DNA of 64,000 nucleotides, taken from the NCBI RefSeq assembly GCF_900107745.1, contig NZ_FNRO01000001.1:930001-994000 (forward strand). The letters are read 5' to 3'. Shown one piece after another: positions 34,746 through 43,482 of this stretch. The notes under the pieces are model-generated. The model did no database searches. It was not told the origin of the DNA and saw only the letters and a program-made list of their open reading frames with translations. The DNA comes from Variovorax sp. YR216 (GTDB lineage Bacteria > Pseudomonadota > Gammaproteobacteria > Burkholderiales > Burkholderiaceae_C). Position 1 is the first letter of the stretch. Each line of letters starts with the position of its first letter. The position numbers were made by a program, and so were the translations under genes.

Positions 34746-35254
34746 CAAGGGCAGGCTCCCACGCTGCTGCTCGGCACGCCGCTCAGGCCGACGGAAATGA
34801 TTCGGCAACTGACGCCGCTGATCGCCACCGAAGGTGCCACGGTGAACTTGGTGAGTCTCGGATCCGTAGTGCCTGCCGGGACGACGGGGCGGCCATCCTT
34901 GCCGTATGAAACGGCGCCCAGTGAGGCCGAGTCGGTGATCGACAGGCCGCTGTAGGCTTCCTGGTTCTGGATCACCGGTGCCGTGCCGTCCGTGACCGTC
35001 CATCCCTGGTCCCAGGTCGTACTGCCCTTCGTGAACGAAACGGTTGTGGCACGGGTGATCGCCTCGCTGCGCGCCAGGGTCAACGACGCCATCAGGTCAA
35101 AAGATGCATTTCGGATGCGTTGGTTGAGGACGAACGACCGAAACGAAGGAAGCGCGAGACCCACGAGGATCGCCAGCACCACGATGGCGGTGATCAGCTC
35201 GATCAGCGTGAAGCCCTTGACATGGCGCCGCGCGGGACTGCGACTCACCAGCAT
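34745..35254 (-). CDS. FimT/GspH-type minor pilin
   Basis: The 169-residue protein ([38 protein letters not shown]) has the type III leader and Glu5. [29 protein letters not shown] is the FimT/GspH signature segment. FimT and FimU relatives prime pilus assembly, and in some species FimT binds DNA for uptake. The start is chosen at ATG 35254, which overlaps the end of pilE by ten bases; a longer in-frame start adds 23 residues unlike a prepilin leader. Confidence 0.9.
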   Translation of the reverse strand: MLVSRSPARRHVKGFTLIELITAIVVLAILVGLALPSFRSFVLNQRIRNASFDLMASLTLARSEAITRATTVSFTKGSTTWDQGWTVTDGTAPVIQNQEAYSGLSITDSASLGAVSYGKDGRPVVPAGTTDPRLTKFTVAPSVAISGVSCRIISVGLSGVPSSSVGACP

Positions 35255-35700
35255 CCTTGAACCCCGGTCTGATTCGTGAGCGCCTTTTTCAGGCCGGTGT
35301 TGTCGATGCTCAGAATCCCGCACTGGGTGTCCCTGGCGAGCTGGCTGTTGATGGGAGTCGCCGTCACCGTGAATCCCGGAGGCGTTGCACCCGTCGGATT
35401 GGTATCGAACTGGTAGTTGGCGGAGACATTGGAAGGCGGGGTCAGATTCAGCTGCGCCCAGGTCGCGTACTGCCGCGCATCCAACAGGTAGCGCTGCTGA
35501 AGATTGCTGATCTCGAGCATGTACCCCATCGCGGCCGAGCGATTGGAGCGCACGATGTAACGGGTGTAGGAGGGGTAGGCAATCGCCGCCAGGATCGCGA
35601 CGATCGCGACCACGATCATCAGTTCGATCAGCGTGAAACCCTTCGCCTGACGGCCGGGCATGACTGGGATTCGGGATGGCTTTGTCAAACCTCGCTCCAT
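35245..35700 (-). CDS. pilE: type IV pilin PilE-like protein
   Basis: The 151-residue prepilin ([47 protein letters not shown]) matches PilE minor pilins of betaproteobacteria, with two C-terminal cysteines (DTQCG, VQGCW) forming the D-region. The ATG at 35700 has AAAGG upstream, while the inner ATG at 35661 has no ribosome-binding site. It is the first gene of the pilE-fimT-pilV-pilW-pilX-pilY1 operon, whereas in Pseudomonas pilE lies last. Confidence 0.9.
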   Translation of the reverse strand: MERGLTKPSRIPVMPGRQAKGFTLIELMIVVAIVAILAAIAYPSYTRYIVRSNRSAAMGYMLEISNLQQRYLLDARQYATWAQLNLTPPSNVSANYQFDTNPTGATPPGFTVTATPINSQLARDTQCGILSIDNTGLKKALTNQTGVQGCW

Positions 35701-35714
35701 GGACCTTTGTTGGC

Positions 35715-35734
35715 CCGCTCGTCAGGGCGAGCGG
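35715..35734 (-). other. hairpin in the pilE leader
   Basis: CCGCTCG and CGAGCGG form a perfect 7-bp stem with a six-base loop, ending 14 bases before the pilE start codon. In the mRNA it would lie just upstream of the AAAGG ribosome-binding site and might tune translation or mRNA stability. Confidence 0.45.
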
Positions 35735-35752
35735 CTTTGCATGACGGTCGTA

Positions 35753-35782
35753 ACTATATATTGCAAATGTGACTTTCTCACA
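35753..35782 (-). promoter_or_regulatory. candidate promoter and operator of the minor pilin operon
   Basis: On the minus strand TATAGT (35753-35758) lies in an A+T-rich patch upstream of pilE and could be a -10 box. Just upstream is the perfect palindrome TGTGA-N5-TCACA (35768-35782), close to CRP/Vfr-type half-sites but with a five-base rather than six-base spacer. It covers the -35 region, so the bound factor could activate or repress. No sigma-54 motif was seen. Confidence 0.4.
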
Positions 35783-35985
35783 TTCAACCCGGCGCTCTCC
35801 GATACCGTTCGGCGCCTATCCACGACCGTTTGGCCAATTTGTGCAGGTTTTGTTGGGGAATCTGCCGGAACGAGGTGCTGCAAGGCGGCCTCCGAGGCGC
35901 GGCTTTCCGCGCTGGTCGACCTGGATTGCCCGCGGCACACCGATCAGTTAACGTGGCCCGCTCGTCAACGTGCGGAGCAACCACC

Positions 35986-37848
35986 ATGGCGGTCCTTCCC
36001 GAAACCGGCATCCGCGACCTGGAAGACCTGCGGCGCTTCGAGTCGGAAATGACGCTGGAGGAGCGCCTGCCCGAGCGCAGCATCCTCGACGTCTTCATCG
36101 CCCGCGCGCTGGACCAGCCCGATCGCACCGCGATCACGATGCTGATGACCGGCGCCCCCGACGAAGAACCCCGCCGCGTCAGCTACCGCGAGCTGCTCGG
36201 ACTGGTGCGCCGGGCAGCCAACCTGTTCGCCACCCTCGCCGGGCCGCGCCCTGGCGTCGCCTACATGCTGCCGAGCCTGGTCGAGACCCATGCGACGCTG
36301 TGGGGCGCCGAAGCTGCGGGCTACGCGGTGCCGATCAACTTCCTGCTGCAGCCGGAACACATCGCAGGCCTGCTGAAAGCCTCCGGCGCCCGCATCCTGG
36401 TCGCGCTGGGGCCGCACCCGGTGCTGGACATCTGGCAGAAGGCGCTGGCGCTGCGCGACGCGGTGCCGGGGCTGCAGTTGGTGCGCGTGGCGCCTCCCGG
36501 CATCCCGGTCGAGCCCGGCGTGATCGACTTTCACACCGCCTTGATGGCGCAGCCCGACGACCGGCTCGTGTTCGGAGATCCGGGGCGGGACGGCGACATC
36601 GCGGCCTACTTTCACACGGGCGGCACGACCGGCGCGCCCAAGCTCGTGGCGCACACGCACCGCAGCCAGCTCGTGGCGGCGTTGGGCGGCGCGGTCCTGG
36701 GCGACATGCGACCGACCGATACCCTCACGGCCACCCTGCCGCTGTTCCATGTCGGCGGAACCATCTTCTGCGGCTTGAGCGCATTCATGGCCGGGATCGG
36801 CCTCTTGGTCATGTCGCCCGGCGGGCTGCGCAATCCGGCAATGGTGCAAGGCTACTGGCGACTGGCCGCGCGCTACGGTGCCACGTTGGTGGGCGCGGTG
36901 CCCACTTCCATCGGCGCCGTGCTGGAAGTGCCGCTGGACGGCGCCGACCTCAGCGCCGCACGCGCCGGATTCTGCGGCGCCGCCTCGCTGCCAACAGCCG
37001 TGAGAGAACGCTTCAGGCAAGTCGTCGGCATCGGGCTGTTCGAGGTGTACGGCATGACGGAGGCCTCCGGCCTGATCGCGATCGACCCGGTGGCCGGCGA
37101 GGGTGGCGCCGGCTCGGTCGGCTGGGCCCTGCCCTATACCCGCGTGGAAGTTCGGCGGCTGGAAGCCAACGGTCGGCTCGGCCCCGTTTGCGCGCCGGGC
37201 GAGATCGGCGTGATCACCGCCCGGGGGCCGCATGTCTCGCCTGGCTATCGCAACCCTGAACACGATGCGGGCGTCTTCGACGACGGATTGCTCAACAGCG
37301 GCGACCTTGGCTATGCCGACGCGCGCGGTCGCATCTACATCGCCGGCCGGGCCAAGGACCTGATCATCCGCAGCGGCCACAACATCGACCCCTTGATGAT
37401 CGAGAACGCGATGGCGGCGCACCCCGCCGTGGCATTGGCGGCTGCGGTGGCGATGCCGGACGCCTACGCCGGCGAACTGCCGGTGTGCTACGTGGCGCTC
37501 AGACCCGGTGCCACCGCGACGGAAGAAGAACTTCGGGAACACGCGGAGCAATCCATCGGTGAACGTCCCGCATGGCCGAAGCAGATCTGCATCGTCGACG
37601 CCATCCCGCTCACTTCCGTCGGAAAGATCTACAAGCCGCAGTTGCGCTGCGACGCCGCGTCGCGCCTGGTGACGCACGTCGTCCACGATCGGCTCGGACT
37701 GCGCGATGCGCAGATCCGCGTCCAAGAGGGCGGCCGAAGAGGCATGCGGGTGACGGTGGATCTGCCCGACGCGGCGCGATCAGCCGTGCCAACCGTCGAG
37801 GACGCACTGGCGGTCTATCTGTTCGAGACGCGGGTGACCGCCGGCTGA
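35986..37848 (+). CDS. AMP-dependent acyl-CoA synthetase
   Basis: The 620-residue adenylating enzyme has AYFHTGGTTGAPKLVAHTHR (A3), FEVYGMTEASGLIA (A5), LLNSGDLGYADARGRIYIAGRAKDLIIRSGHNI (A7/A8) and TSVGKIYKPQLR with the A10 lysine. The first 45 residues (ETGIRDLEDLRRFESEMTLEERLPERSILD) and the C-terminal 60 residues are extra relative to the core. It ligates a fatty or other carboxylic acid to CoA. GGAG lies at good spacing before ATG 35986. Its stop and that of the convergent monooxygenase form TGATCA. Confidence 0.93.
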   Translation: MAVLPETGIRDLEDLRRFESEMTLEERLPERSILDVFIARALDQPDRTAITMLMTGAPDEEPRRVSYRELLGLVRRAANLFATLAGPRPGVAYMLPSLVETHATLWGAEAAGYAVPINFLLQPEHIAGLLKASGARILVALGPHPVLDIWQKALALRDAVPGLQLVRVAPPGIPVEPGVIDFHTALMAQPDDRLVFGDPGRDGDIAAYFHTGGTTGAPKLVAHTHRSQLVAALGGAVLGDMRPTDTLTATLPLFHVGGTIFCGLSAFMAGIGLLVMSPGGLRNPAMVQGYWRLAARYGATLVGAVPTSIGAVLEVPLDGADLSAARAGFCGAASLPTAVRERFRQVVGIGLFEVYGMTEASGLIAIDPVAGEGGAGSVGWALPYTRVEVRRLEANGRLGPVCAPGEIGVITARGPHVSPGYRNPEHDAGVFDDGLLNSGDLGYADARGRIYIAGRAKDLIIRSGHNIDPLMIENAMAAHPAVALAAAVAMPDAYAGELPVCYVALRPGATATEEELREHAEQSIGERPAWPKQICIVDAIPLTSVGKIYKPQLRCDAASRLVTHVVHDRLGLRDAQIRVQEGGRRGMRVTVDLPDAARSAVPTVEDALAVYLFETRVTAG

Positions 37849-39093
37849 TCAGCGCTGCTGCGCAGCGATGTGCGCCGCGAGGTAGGCCGCGTCCTCGTCC
37901 GCGCCGAACAGGAAGGCCGACTTCCATTTGTGCAGCCAGGGCAGGCCCAGGAAGTACAGACCGGCTTCAGAGGTCACCCCGCGCTCGTGCACGGGCGCCC
38001 TCCTCGATTCCGGTGAGGGGCCGAAGACGGGCAAGTCGATCCAGCTGAAGTCCGCATGGGCACCGTTGGCCCAGATCACCGACGTGATCCCCTCGCGAGC
38101 GAGATCGAGGGTACAGATCGGTGTGTCGAGCGCCGGCGGATCGGGCAACGCCCCGGGCGGATCCGCCGGTGGGAGATCGAGTTGCTGCGTGCGAACCGTC
38201 TCGTCGCATCGACGGTCGAACGCCTTCAGCGATTCGTCGCCGTGCGCGATGCTGGCGGCGAGATCGTCGGCCATCGCCATCCGGCCGTTCTCGGCCGCCT
38301 TGACGCGGCCGGTCAGCACGATCCCTTCGGCCGCCAGTCGGCGCAGGTCGATGTCATGCCCGCCATTCACGCCGGTCATCAGGCGAGACAGACGCGCGCC
38401 CTTCCAGTCGCGAAGCGTCGAATCGGCCGAGCCCGTGGCGATCAGCCACCAGATGCAATCCTTTCCGCGATAGCGACGCCGGATCCGCTCATGCGAGCTG
38501 ACGGACAGGAACACGCGCCGTCCGGCGCGGCACAGTTCCTCGGCAATCTGCACGCCGGAGTTGCCGGTGCCGACCACGAGCACGGCGCCGTCGGGCAGCT
38601 GCTTCGGATTGCGGTACTGGGTCGAATGCAGTTCGAACACGCCTGCGCCCAGCGAAGGGGTCGCGCGCGGAACCTGGTACGGGCCCGTGGCCACCACGAC
38701 GTTGCGCGCCACGTAGAGGGTGCCGTCAGTCTGCACCTGCAACTCGCGCGACCCCGGCCTGCGCTTCACCGAAAGCGCGGCGCACCGGGTGCGCACGGGA
38801 GCACGAATGGTCGCCGCATAGCGTTCGATGTAGTCGGTGACCTCGCGCAGCGGAGAAAAGGCATTGGGGTCCGCATGCGGGTCGGCTGTCATGCGCGGCC
38901 AACCCGGAAGATTCATGTTCCAGTTGGGCGACTGGAAGTGCAACGAATCCCAGCGCTCGCTTCGCCAGCGTTCCGCGAGCTCTCCGCGCTCGAGCACGAG
39001 GTGCTCGCCGCCCAGTCGCCCCAGGTGGAAGCTCATCGCCAGGCCCGCCTGGCCACCGCCGATTACGATGGTTTCGACACGCTCAGTGGACAT
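37849..39093 (-). CDS. flavin-containing monooxygenase-like oxidoreductase
   Basis: The 414-residue protein has two dinucleotide folds: VIGGGQAGLAMSFHLGRLG for FAD at the N-terminus and VLVVGTGNSGVQIAEELCRAG for NAD(P)H near residue 180. WDSLHFQSPNWNMNLPG and the C-terminal FLGLPWLHKWKSAFLFGADEDA are typical of single-component FMO or YczJ-like enzymes. It may oxygenate N- or S-containing or ketone substrates; the substrate is unknown. ATG 39093 (MSTERVETIVIGGG) is preferred over 39105. Confidence 0.9.
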   Translation of the reverse strand: MSTERVETIVIGGGQAGLAMSFHLGRLGGEHLVLERGELAERWRSERWDSLHFQSPNWNMNLPGWPRMTADPHADPNAFSPLREVTDYIERYAATIRAPVRTRCAALSVKRRPGSRELQVQTDGTLYVARNVVVATGPYQVPRATPSLGAGVFELHSTQYRNPKQLPDGAVLVVGTGNSGVQIAEELCRAGRRVFLSVSSHERIRRRYRGKDCIWWLIATGSADSTLRDWKGARLSRLMTGVNGGHDIDLRRLAAEGIVLTGRVKAAENGRMAMADDLAASIAHGDESLKAFDRRCDETVRTQQLDLPPADPPGALPDPPALDTPICTLDLAREGITSVIWANGAHADFSWIDLPVFGPSPESRRAPVHERGVTSEAGLYFLGLPWLHKWKSAFLFGADEDAAYLAAHIAAQQR

Positions 39094-39306
39094 GGCGGGC
39101 CCCAAGAAGTTACTGCGTCAAACGATGCCTGCGCGGAATATGCGATGGCCGTTCACCGTGGTCAACCCCGACGGCGACGCGAGATGTAGCCCACTGTGCT
39201 GGGATTGCGCGCGCCGTATCTTTTGCATTCATCTGCATCGAATCCTTCGAAAGAAGGAGATGAGGGAAGGCGCAGCTGTGCCGGGTCATTGCTGTAGGGT
39301 TGAGGC

Positions 39307-39966
39307 ATGAACCCTGCGGCACCCTCCCCCATCCTCGACGTCACGGACCTGTACTTCGCGCATCCCGGGCAGCCGGCACTCGCGGCTGGATGGAGTGCCT
39401 CCATCGACGCCGGCGTCACGCTGCTGTACGGCGACACCGGCAGCGGAAAGTCGACGCTCCTTCGTCTGATCGCAGGCCACCTGCCCGCCAGGGGCCTGTT
39501 GAGCCTCGCAGGCGCACGCCTTGACCACGAGCCCGAGGCCTATCGACGGAACGTCTTCTTCTGCGACCCGGAGACCGACGCGTTCGACAAGGTCAGCGCG
39601 GTCGAGTGCACGGCCTCGCTCCGCGCGGGCGATGCGCGTTTCAACGAGGCCGGCTGGCGAACCTTCGTCGAGGGCTTCTCCCTGACCCCGCACCTCGACA
39701 AGCCGATGTACATGCTGTCGACCGGCTCGAAGCGCAAGGTCTGGCTGGCGGCTGCGCTCGCATCGGGACGCGCGCTCACCCTGCTCGATGAACCCGCGGC
39801 CGCGCTCGACGCCGCATCGATTCGCTTCCTCTGGCACACGCTCGCTTCCCTTGCCGAGCGGCCCGACCGGGCCATCGTTGTCGCAAGCGCCTCGCGAATC
39901 GATTCGGTCCCGCTTTCCGGCTCGATGGATCTGCCGCTTCATTCCGATCGAACGGCGCACGCCTAG
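39307..39966 (+). CDS. orphan ABC transporter ATP-binding protein
   Basis: The 219-residue protein has Walker A GDTGSGKST (42-50) and Walker B ALTLLDEP (156-163). The signature is LSTGS (137-141) instead of LSGGQ, and the Q-loop position reads FFCDPE without an obvious glutamine. No H-loop histidine is obvious in AIVVASAS. No permease gene is adjacent. It may work with a membrane partner encoded elsewhere, resembling short CcmA-like subunits, or be a weakly active ATPase. The ATG follows GAGG closely. Confidence 0.85.
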   Translation: MNPAAPSPILDVTDLYFAHPGQPALAAGWSASIDAGVTLLYGDTGSGKSTLLRLIAGHLPARGLLSLAGARLDHEPEAYRRNVFFCDPETDAFDKVSAVECTASLRAGDARFNEAGWRTFVEGFSLTPHLDKPMYMLSTGSKRKVWLAAALASGRALTLLDEPAAALDAASIRFLWHTLASLAERPDRAIVVASASRIDSVPLSGSMDLPLHSDRTAHA

Positions 39967-40050
39967 GCGACCCAGGCCACAGCGACCATCGGGCTTCACA
40001 ATGGCCGATCCCGAGCACTGCGCGGACCACCCCCGCATGCAGGTTCCCCG

Positions 40051-40617
40051 ATGCTTCTGCCCCTCCAGGCCTACCCTGCAACCTTCGTCATCGCCAGTTC
40101 GATCGTGCTTTACTTCTCGCGCGGCGCGATCACGCGCCCGCGCTCGCATGGCTTCTATCGCTTCTTCGCGGTGGAGTGCATCTTCGGCCTGATATGGATC
40201 AACCTCCCTGTCTGGGGCGACGATCCCGCGCTGTCACCGAGCCAGTCGCTGGCGCTGGCGCTGCTCGCCACCTCGGCCTGGCTGCCACTGCATGCGGTGC
40301 GCCATTTGAGGCGGGTGGGCCAGCCGGGCGGCACCCGCGAGGACGAGGCGCTACTCGGATTCGAGAGGACGACCCGGCTGGTGACGACCGGGGCCTTCAA
40401 GTACATCCGCCATCCGATGTACGCGGCACTGATCTGCCTGGCCTGGGGCGTCTTCCTGCAGCGCTTCACCTGGCTCGCCTTGCTGCTGGTGCTGGCAGCG
40501 ACCGCGCTGCTCTTCGTCACCGCCCGGCGCGAAGAGCAGGAATGCCTCGAACATTTCGGCGATGCCTATCGCAACTACATGCGCCGCACACGCCGCTTCG
40601 TTCCGTTCCTGCTGTAG
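40051..40617 (+). CDS. ICMT/PEMT-like membrane methyltransferase
   Basis: The 188-residue membrane protein has about four to five helices. The C-terminal signature is TTGAFKYIRHPMYAALICLAWG, then EEQECLEHFGDAYRNYMRRTRRFVPFL, matching the isoprenylcysteine carboxyl methyltransferase / phospholipid methyltransferase family. Bacterial relatives methylate lipids or unknown small substrates with SAM. Its start lies 84 bases past the ABC ATPase stop on the same strand. Confidence 0.9.
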   Translation: MLLPLQAYPATFVIASSIVLYFSRGAITRPRSHGFYRFFAVECIFGLIWINLPVWGDDPALSPSQSLALALLATSAWLPLHAVRHLRRVGQPGGTREDEALLGFERTTRLVTTGAFKYIRHPMYAALICLAWGVFLQRFTWLALLLVLAATALLFVTARREEQECLEHFGDAYRNYMRRTRRFVPFLL

Positions 40618-40725
40618 CGCCTCTCTTTACGCCGGCTTTACCCGCCGGGCACATTGGCTTGCGCGCCGCGCCCTCCAATGCGATGGCTCCGCCCCCTGCC
40701 GGCGTTGCGCACCAGGAACTTCTCG

Positions 40726-41277
40726 ATGACCCGATTCGTGCCCCGGCTGGCGGCCGCCCTCCTTTCCATCACACTGGCCGGTTCCGGCTTCGCGCAGTTC
40801 GCGGGCGGCATGGGGGGTGGCATGGGCGGCCGCCGCGGATCGGGAGGCGCCAGCCCCTCGACCCCACGCAGCGACACCCTCAACAACCCCACCTCCCTTT
40901 CCAGCGCAGCAAGCAGCCGGCTCTACGACCTGCGGCTGCGCCTGCGGATCACGCCGGAGCAGTCGCCGCTGTGGGATGCCTTCCAGACCAAGGCCTGGGA
41001 CCTGATGGTGCACAACGCCGTGCGCGCGCCGGGCGACGGCGATGCCAGCGCAGCGCAGACGGTACGCGCGCGGGCGGAACGGATTCAGACGAGCTCGCGG
41101 CAATGGACGGCCCTGGCGGACGCAGTCGACCGTCTCTACGAGGCGCTTTCGCCGGAGCAGCGGCAGGTGGCCGACCAGGAGCTGCCTGCCGTCCTGCCCG
41201 GTGGCGGGGAAGGCTCGGAGGCGTCTGGCGCGCCGGGCAAGCCGGAGCCACCGAGCGGCGGCACGGGCTTCAGATGA
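40726..41277 (+). CDS. exported Spy/CpxP-like (LTXXQ-type) protein
   Basis: The 183-residue protein has a signal peptide (MTRFVPRLAAALLSITLAGSGFAQ) preceded by AGGA, then a Gly/Arg/Met-rich stretch (FAGGMGGGMGGRRG), and a helical part with LRLRITPEQSPLWDAFQ and LYEALSPEQRQVADQ. The repeated ITPEQ / LSPEQ motifs recall the LTxxQ motif of Spy/CpxP periplasmic chaperones. No sensor kinase is adjacent. The assignment is by motif and could be a looser relative. Confidence 0.78.
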   Translation: MTRFVPRLAAALLSITLAGSGFAQFAGGMGGGMGGRRGSGGASPSTPRSDTLNNPTSLSSAASSRLYDLRLRLRITPEQSPLWDAFQTKAWDLMVHNAVRAPGDGDASAAQTVRARAERIQTSSRQWTALADAVDRLYEALSPEQRQVADQELPAVLPGGGEGSEASGAPGKPEPPSGGTGFR

Positions 41278-41323
41278 TGACGGCAGCCTGAGTGAGGAGG
41301 TCGGGGCGACTGGTGGCCGTGTC

Positions 41324-42229
41324 CTATCCGAACTGGACGCAGCGCATGCTGAGCGTCCCGGACTGGAACCCTTCGTAGATGGTTTGCGCACGCTCCCCGC
41401 TCCCGGCGGCGCCCAGGGGGTACAGGAACGGGTAGTAGTGGTCGGGCGTCGCAACGGCGACCGAAGCGCCTTCGAGCTTGCCGAAATCGATCAGCGCCTT
41501 GTCATCTCGTCCCCGCAGCGCAGACTTCACCGCGTCGTCGAAAGACTGGGCCCAGGGGCGGCTCGCGGACGGTGCGTCCGGGACGCCCCGATCTGTCGCA
41601 CGCAGGTTGTGCACGATGTTTCCGCTGCCGAGGATGAGAACCCCCTTGTCCCGCAACGCTGCGAGCTCGCGGCCCACGGCATAGTGGAAAGCGGCCGGCT
41701 TGTCATAGTCGATCGACAGCTGGAAGACCGGTACGTCCGCCTTGGGGTAGAGGTACTTGAGCACAGTCCACGTGCCGTGGTCCAGGCCCCATTGCTGCGT
41801 GGTCACGACGCGGCCCTGGGTCACCAGGCCGGCAGCAACCCGCGCGATGGCCGGGTGACCGGGTGCGGGGTACTCGATGTCGAACAGGGCCTGCGGAAAG
41901 CCCCCGAAGTCGTGGATGGTCTTGGGCCGCTCCTGGATGCCTACGCCGGTCGCCCCCTGCGTGAGCCAGTGCGCCGAGACGCTCAGGATGGCCGTCGGGG
42001 TCGGCAAAGCCTTCCCCCACGCAAGCAATCGGCGCGTGAACTCGTTGTCCCGGATCGCGTTCATCGGGCTGCCGTGGCCGATGAAGATCGTGGGCATGCG
42101 GGCCGCCGCCCGGCCTGTCTGCTCGGCGGCAGCGTGCGCGAGGCCAGACACCGTCGCGAGCAACGCGACGGCACCGTGCGCTGAAGATTGGAGGAGGAAG
42201 CCGCGGCGGCTGGAATCGGCAGAAAGCAT
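41324..42229 (-). CDS. DODA-type extradiol dioxygenase (YgiD-like), Tat-exported
   Basis: The 301-residue protein carries a twin-arginine-like signal (SSRRGFLLQSSAHGAVALLATVSGLAHA). The mature part matches the DODA/LigB-type dioxygenase family (E. coli YgiD): MPTIFIGHGSPMNAI, AILSVSAHWLTQG, YPAPGHP, QWGLDHGTWTVLKYLYP, LILGSGNIVHNLR and ATPDHYYPFLYPLG, with histidines that bind the metal. Family members open aromatic diols such as DOPA. A Tat signal on this family is noteworthy, as YgiD itself is cytoplasmic. Confidence 0.9.
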   Translation of the reverse strand: MLSADSSRRGFLLQSSAHGAVALLATVSGLAHAAAEQTGRAAARMPTIFIGHGSPMNAIRDNEFTRRLLAWGKALPTPTAILSVSAHWLTQGATGVGIQERPKTIHDFGGFPQALFDIEYPAPGHPAIARVAAGLVTQGRVVTTQQWGLDHGTWTVLKYLYPKADVPVFQLSIDYDKPAAFHYAVGRELAALRDKGVLILGSGNIVHNLRATDRGVPDAPSASRPWAQSFDDAVKSALRGRDDKALIDFGKLEGASVAVATPDHYYPFLYPLGAAGSGERAQTIYEGFQSGTLSMRCVQFG

Positions 42230-42372
42230 GTTCTCGAGGAAATTGTTCGATGCCGAGCGTACTCGCATCCTGCAAGCCGACTTCGACGCTGAAGCCCGGC
42301 GCTCGCTGAATGAGATCTGGCCTCGTGTCTTCGACCGTCTCGCTGTCAGTCGGCTTGCCCGAGAATCTCCGG

Positions 42373-43122
42373 ATGCCACACGCCGTATCCCGCCTGCGCG
42401 CCGCGCGTCTCGCGCGCAGCGCCAAACCCTTTCTCGCCCGTGGTGGTTGGAAGCGCGAGCGCTGCGGCGGCTGCAGGCTGGTCCCCAGCCACTGCATGTG
42501 TGCCCTGCGCCCTTCGCTGACCACGCGCGCAGGGGTGTGTCTGCTCATGGCCGACATCGAGCCGCTCAAGCCGACCAACACCGGCTGGCTGATCGCCGAT
42601 GTGGTGCCCGATACCTTTGCCTTCGGCTGGACGCGCACCGAGCCCGACCCGGCTCTTCTGGCCCTGCTGGCCGACCCGCAATGGCAACCGTATGTCGTGT
42701 TTCCGGGCCAGTACGTCGCGCCCGAGCGGGTCGTGCGCGCCGTGCAGCCCGACAGCCTGCATGGCGATGCCGGAAAGCGCCCGCTGTTCATCCTCCTGGA
42801 CGCGACATGGACCGAAGCGCGCAAGATGTTTCGAAGAAGTCCTTACCTCGACCCATTCCCGGTGCTGAGTCTGGAGCCTGAGCAGGCATCGGAATACAAG
42901 CTGCGCCGCTCCGGCCGCGACGACCATTTGTGCACCAGCGAAGTGGCTGCCCTATGCCTGGACCTGGCAGGCGAGCCCGTTGCCGCGCAAACGCTGGAGG
43001 CTTACCTGGCGGTGTTCACCCATCACTATCTGCATGCGAAGAACCAGCAACCCGTTGCATGGGAGGGCGCCGCCCACCAGCGCTTGCGCGAGCAGCGCAA
43101 CCAGCAGCCTCGCAGCGGCTGA
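42373..43122 (+). CDS. DTW-domain tRNA-uridine aminocarboxypropyltransferase
   Basis: The 249-residue protein has four Zn-type cysteines in RCGGCRLVPSHCMC, the PTNTGWL segment, and the name-giving motif as DATWTEARKMFRRSPYL; LRRSGRDDHLCTSEV follows. The family (TapT/TrcP) transfers the aminocarboxypropyl group of SAM to a tRNA uridine (acp3U). ATG 42373 (MPHAVSRLRAARLARSAKPF) removes an unrelated 21-residue extension. It is divergent from the dioxygenase gene with about 140 bases between. Confidence 0.9.
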   Translation: MPHAVSRLRAARLARSAKPFLARGGWKRERCGGCRLVPSHCMCALRPSLTTRAGVCLLMADIEPLKPTNTGWLIADVVPDTFAFGWTRTEPDPALLALLADPQWQPYVVFPGQYVAPERVVRAVQPDSLHGDAGKRPLFILLDATWTEARKMFRRSPYLDPFPVLSLEPEQASEYKLRRSGRDDHLCTSEVAALCLDLAGEPVAAQTLEAYLAVFTHHYLHAKNQQPVAWEGAAHQRLREQRNQQPRSG

Positions 43123-43149
43123 ACCCGCCAGGCACTCATCGCAGGCAGT

Positions 43150-43482
43150 TCATCCGCGATCCTCGCCGCTCAAGGCCGCGCGCAACGCCTCGACCGCGAC
43201 CGCCACCACGAGACCGGTCAGGACGATTCCGCCAATCCCGAGCAACATGGCCAGCACGCGGGCGAATCCCGACTTGGGTACGAGGTCGCCGTAGCCGACC
43301 GTCAGGCCGGTGACGAAGGAGAAGTACAGCCCGTCGGTGAGCGGCCACCCCTCCACCTTCGCGACGAGCAGGCCGATCAGCGGCATCATCAGCAGCAGCC
43401 CCGAAACCGCGGGCCAGACAATGACCAGCCCCTGCCAAAGCTCGCGGAAGAACCGGCGCCTGATGATCCTGGAAGACTTCAT
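43150..43482 (-). CDS. two-helix potassium channel subunit
   Basis: The 110-residue protein has two membrane helices (about 16-42 and 76-100) flanking a pore helix and the selectivity filter TVGYGDLVP, as in KcsA-like Ion_trans_2 channels. It has no RCK or nucleotide-binding domain, so gating would be intrinsic. It overlaps the DUF2955 gene by four bases (ATGA) and is the last gene of the long minus-strand cluster. Confidence 0.93.
   Translation of the reverse strand: MKSSRIIRRRFFRELWQGLVIVWPAVSGLLLMMPLIGLLVAKVEGWPLTDGLYFSFVTGLTVGYGDLVPKSGFARVLAMLLGIGGIVLTGLVVAVAVEALRAALSGEDRG

Noticed and set aside
35711..35967. Fourteen-base direct repeat TGGCCCGCTCGTCA at 35711-35724 and 35954-35967
   Set aside because: Perfect but short, in GC-rich DNA, and the flanks differ; only the first copy lies in a hairpin. 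It could be chance, and no third copy was noticed.
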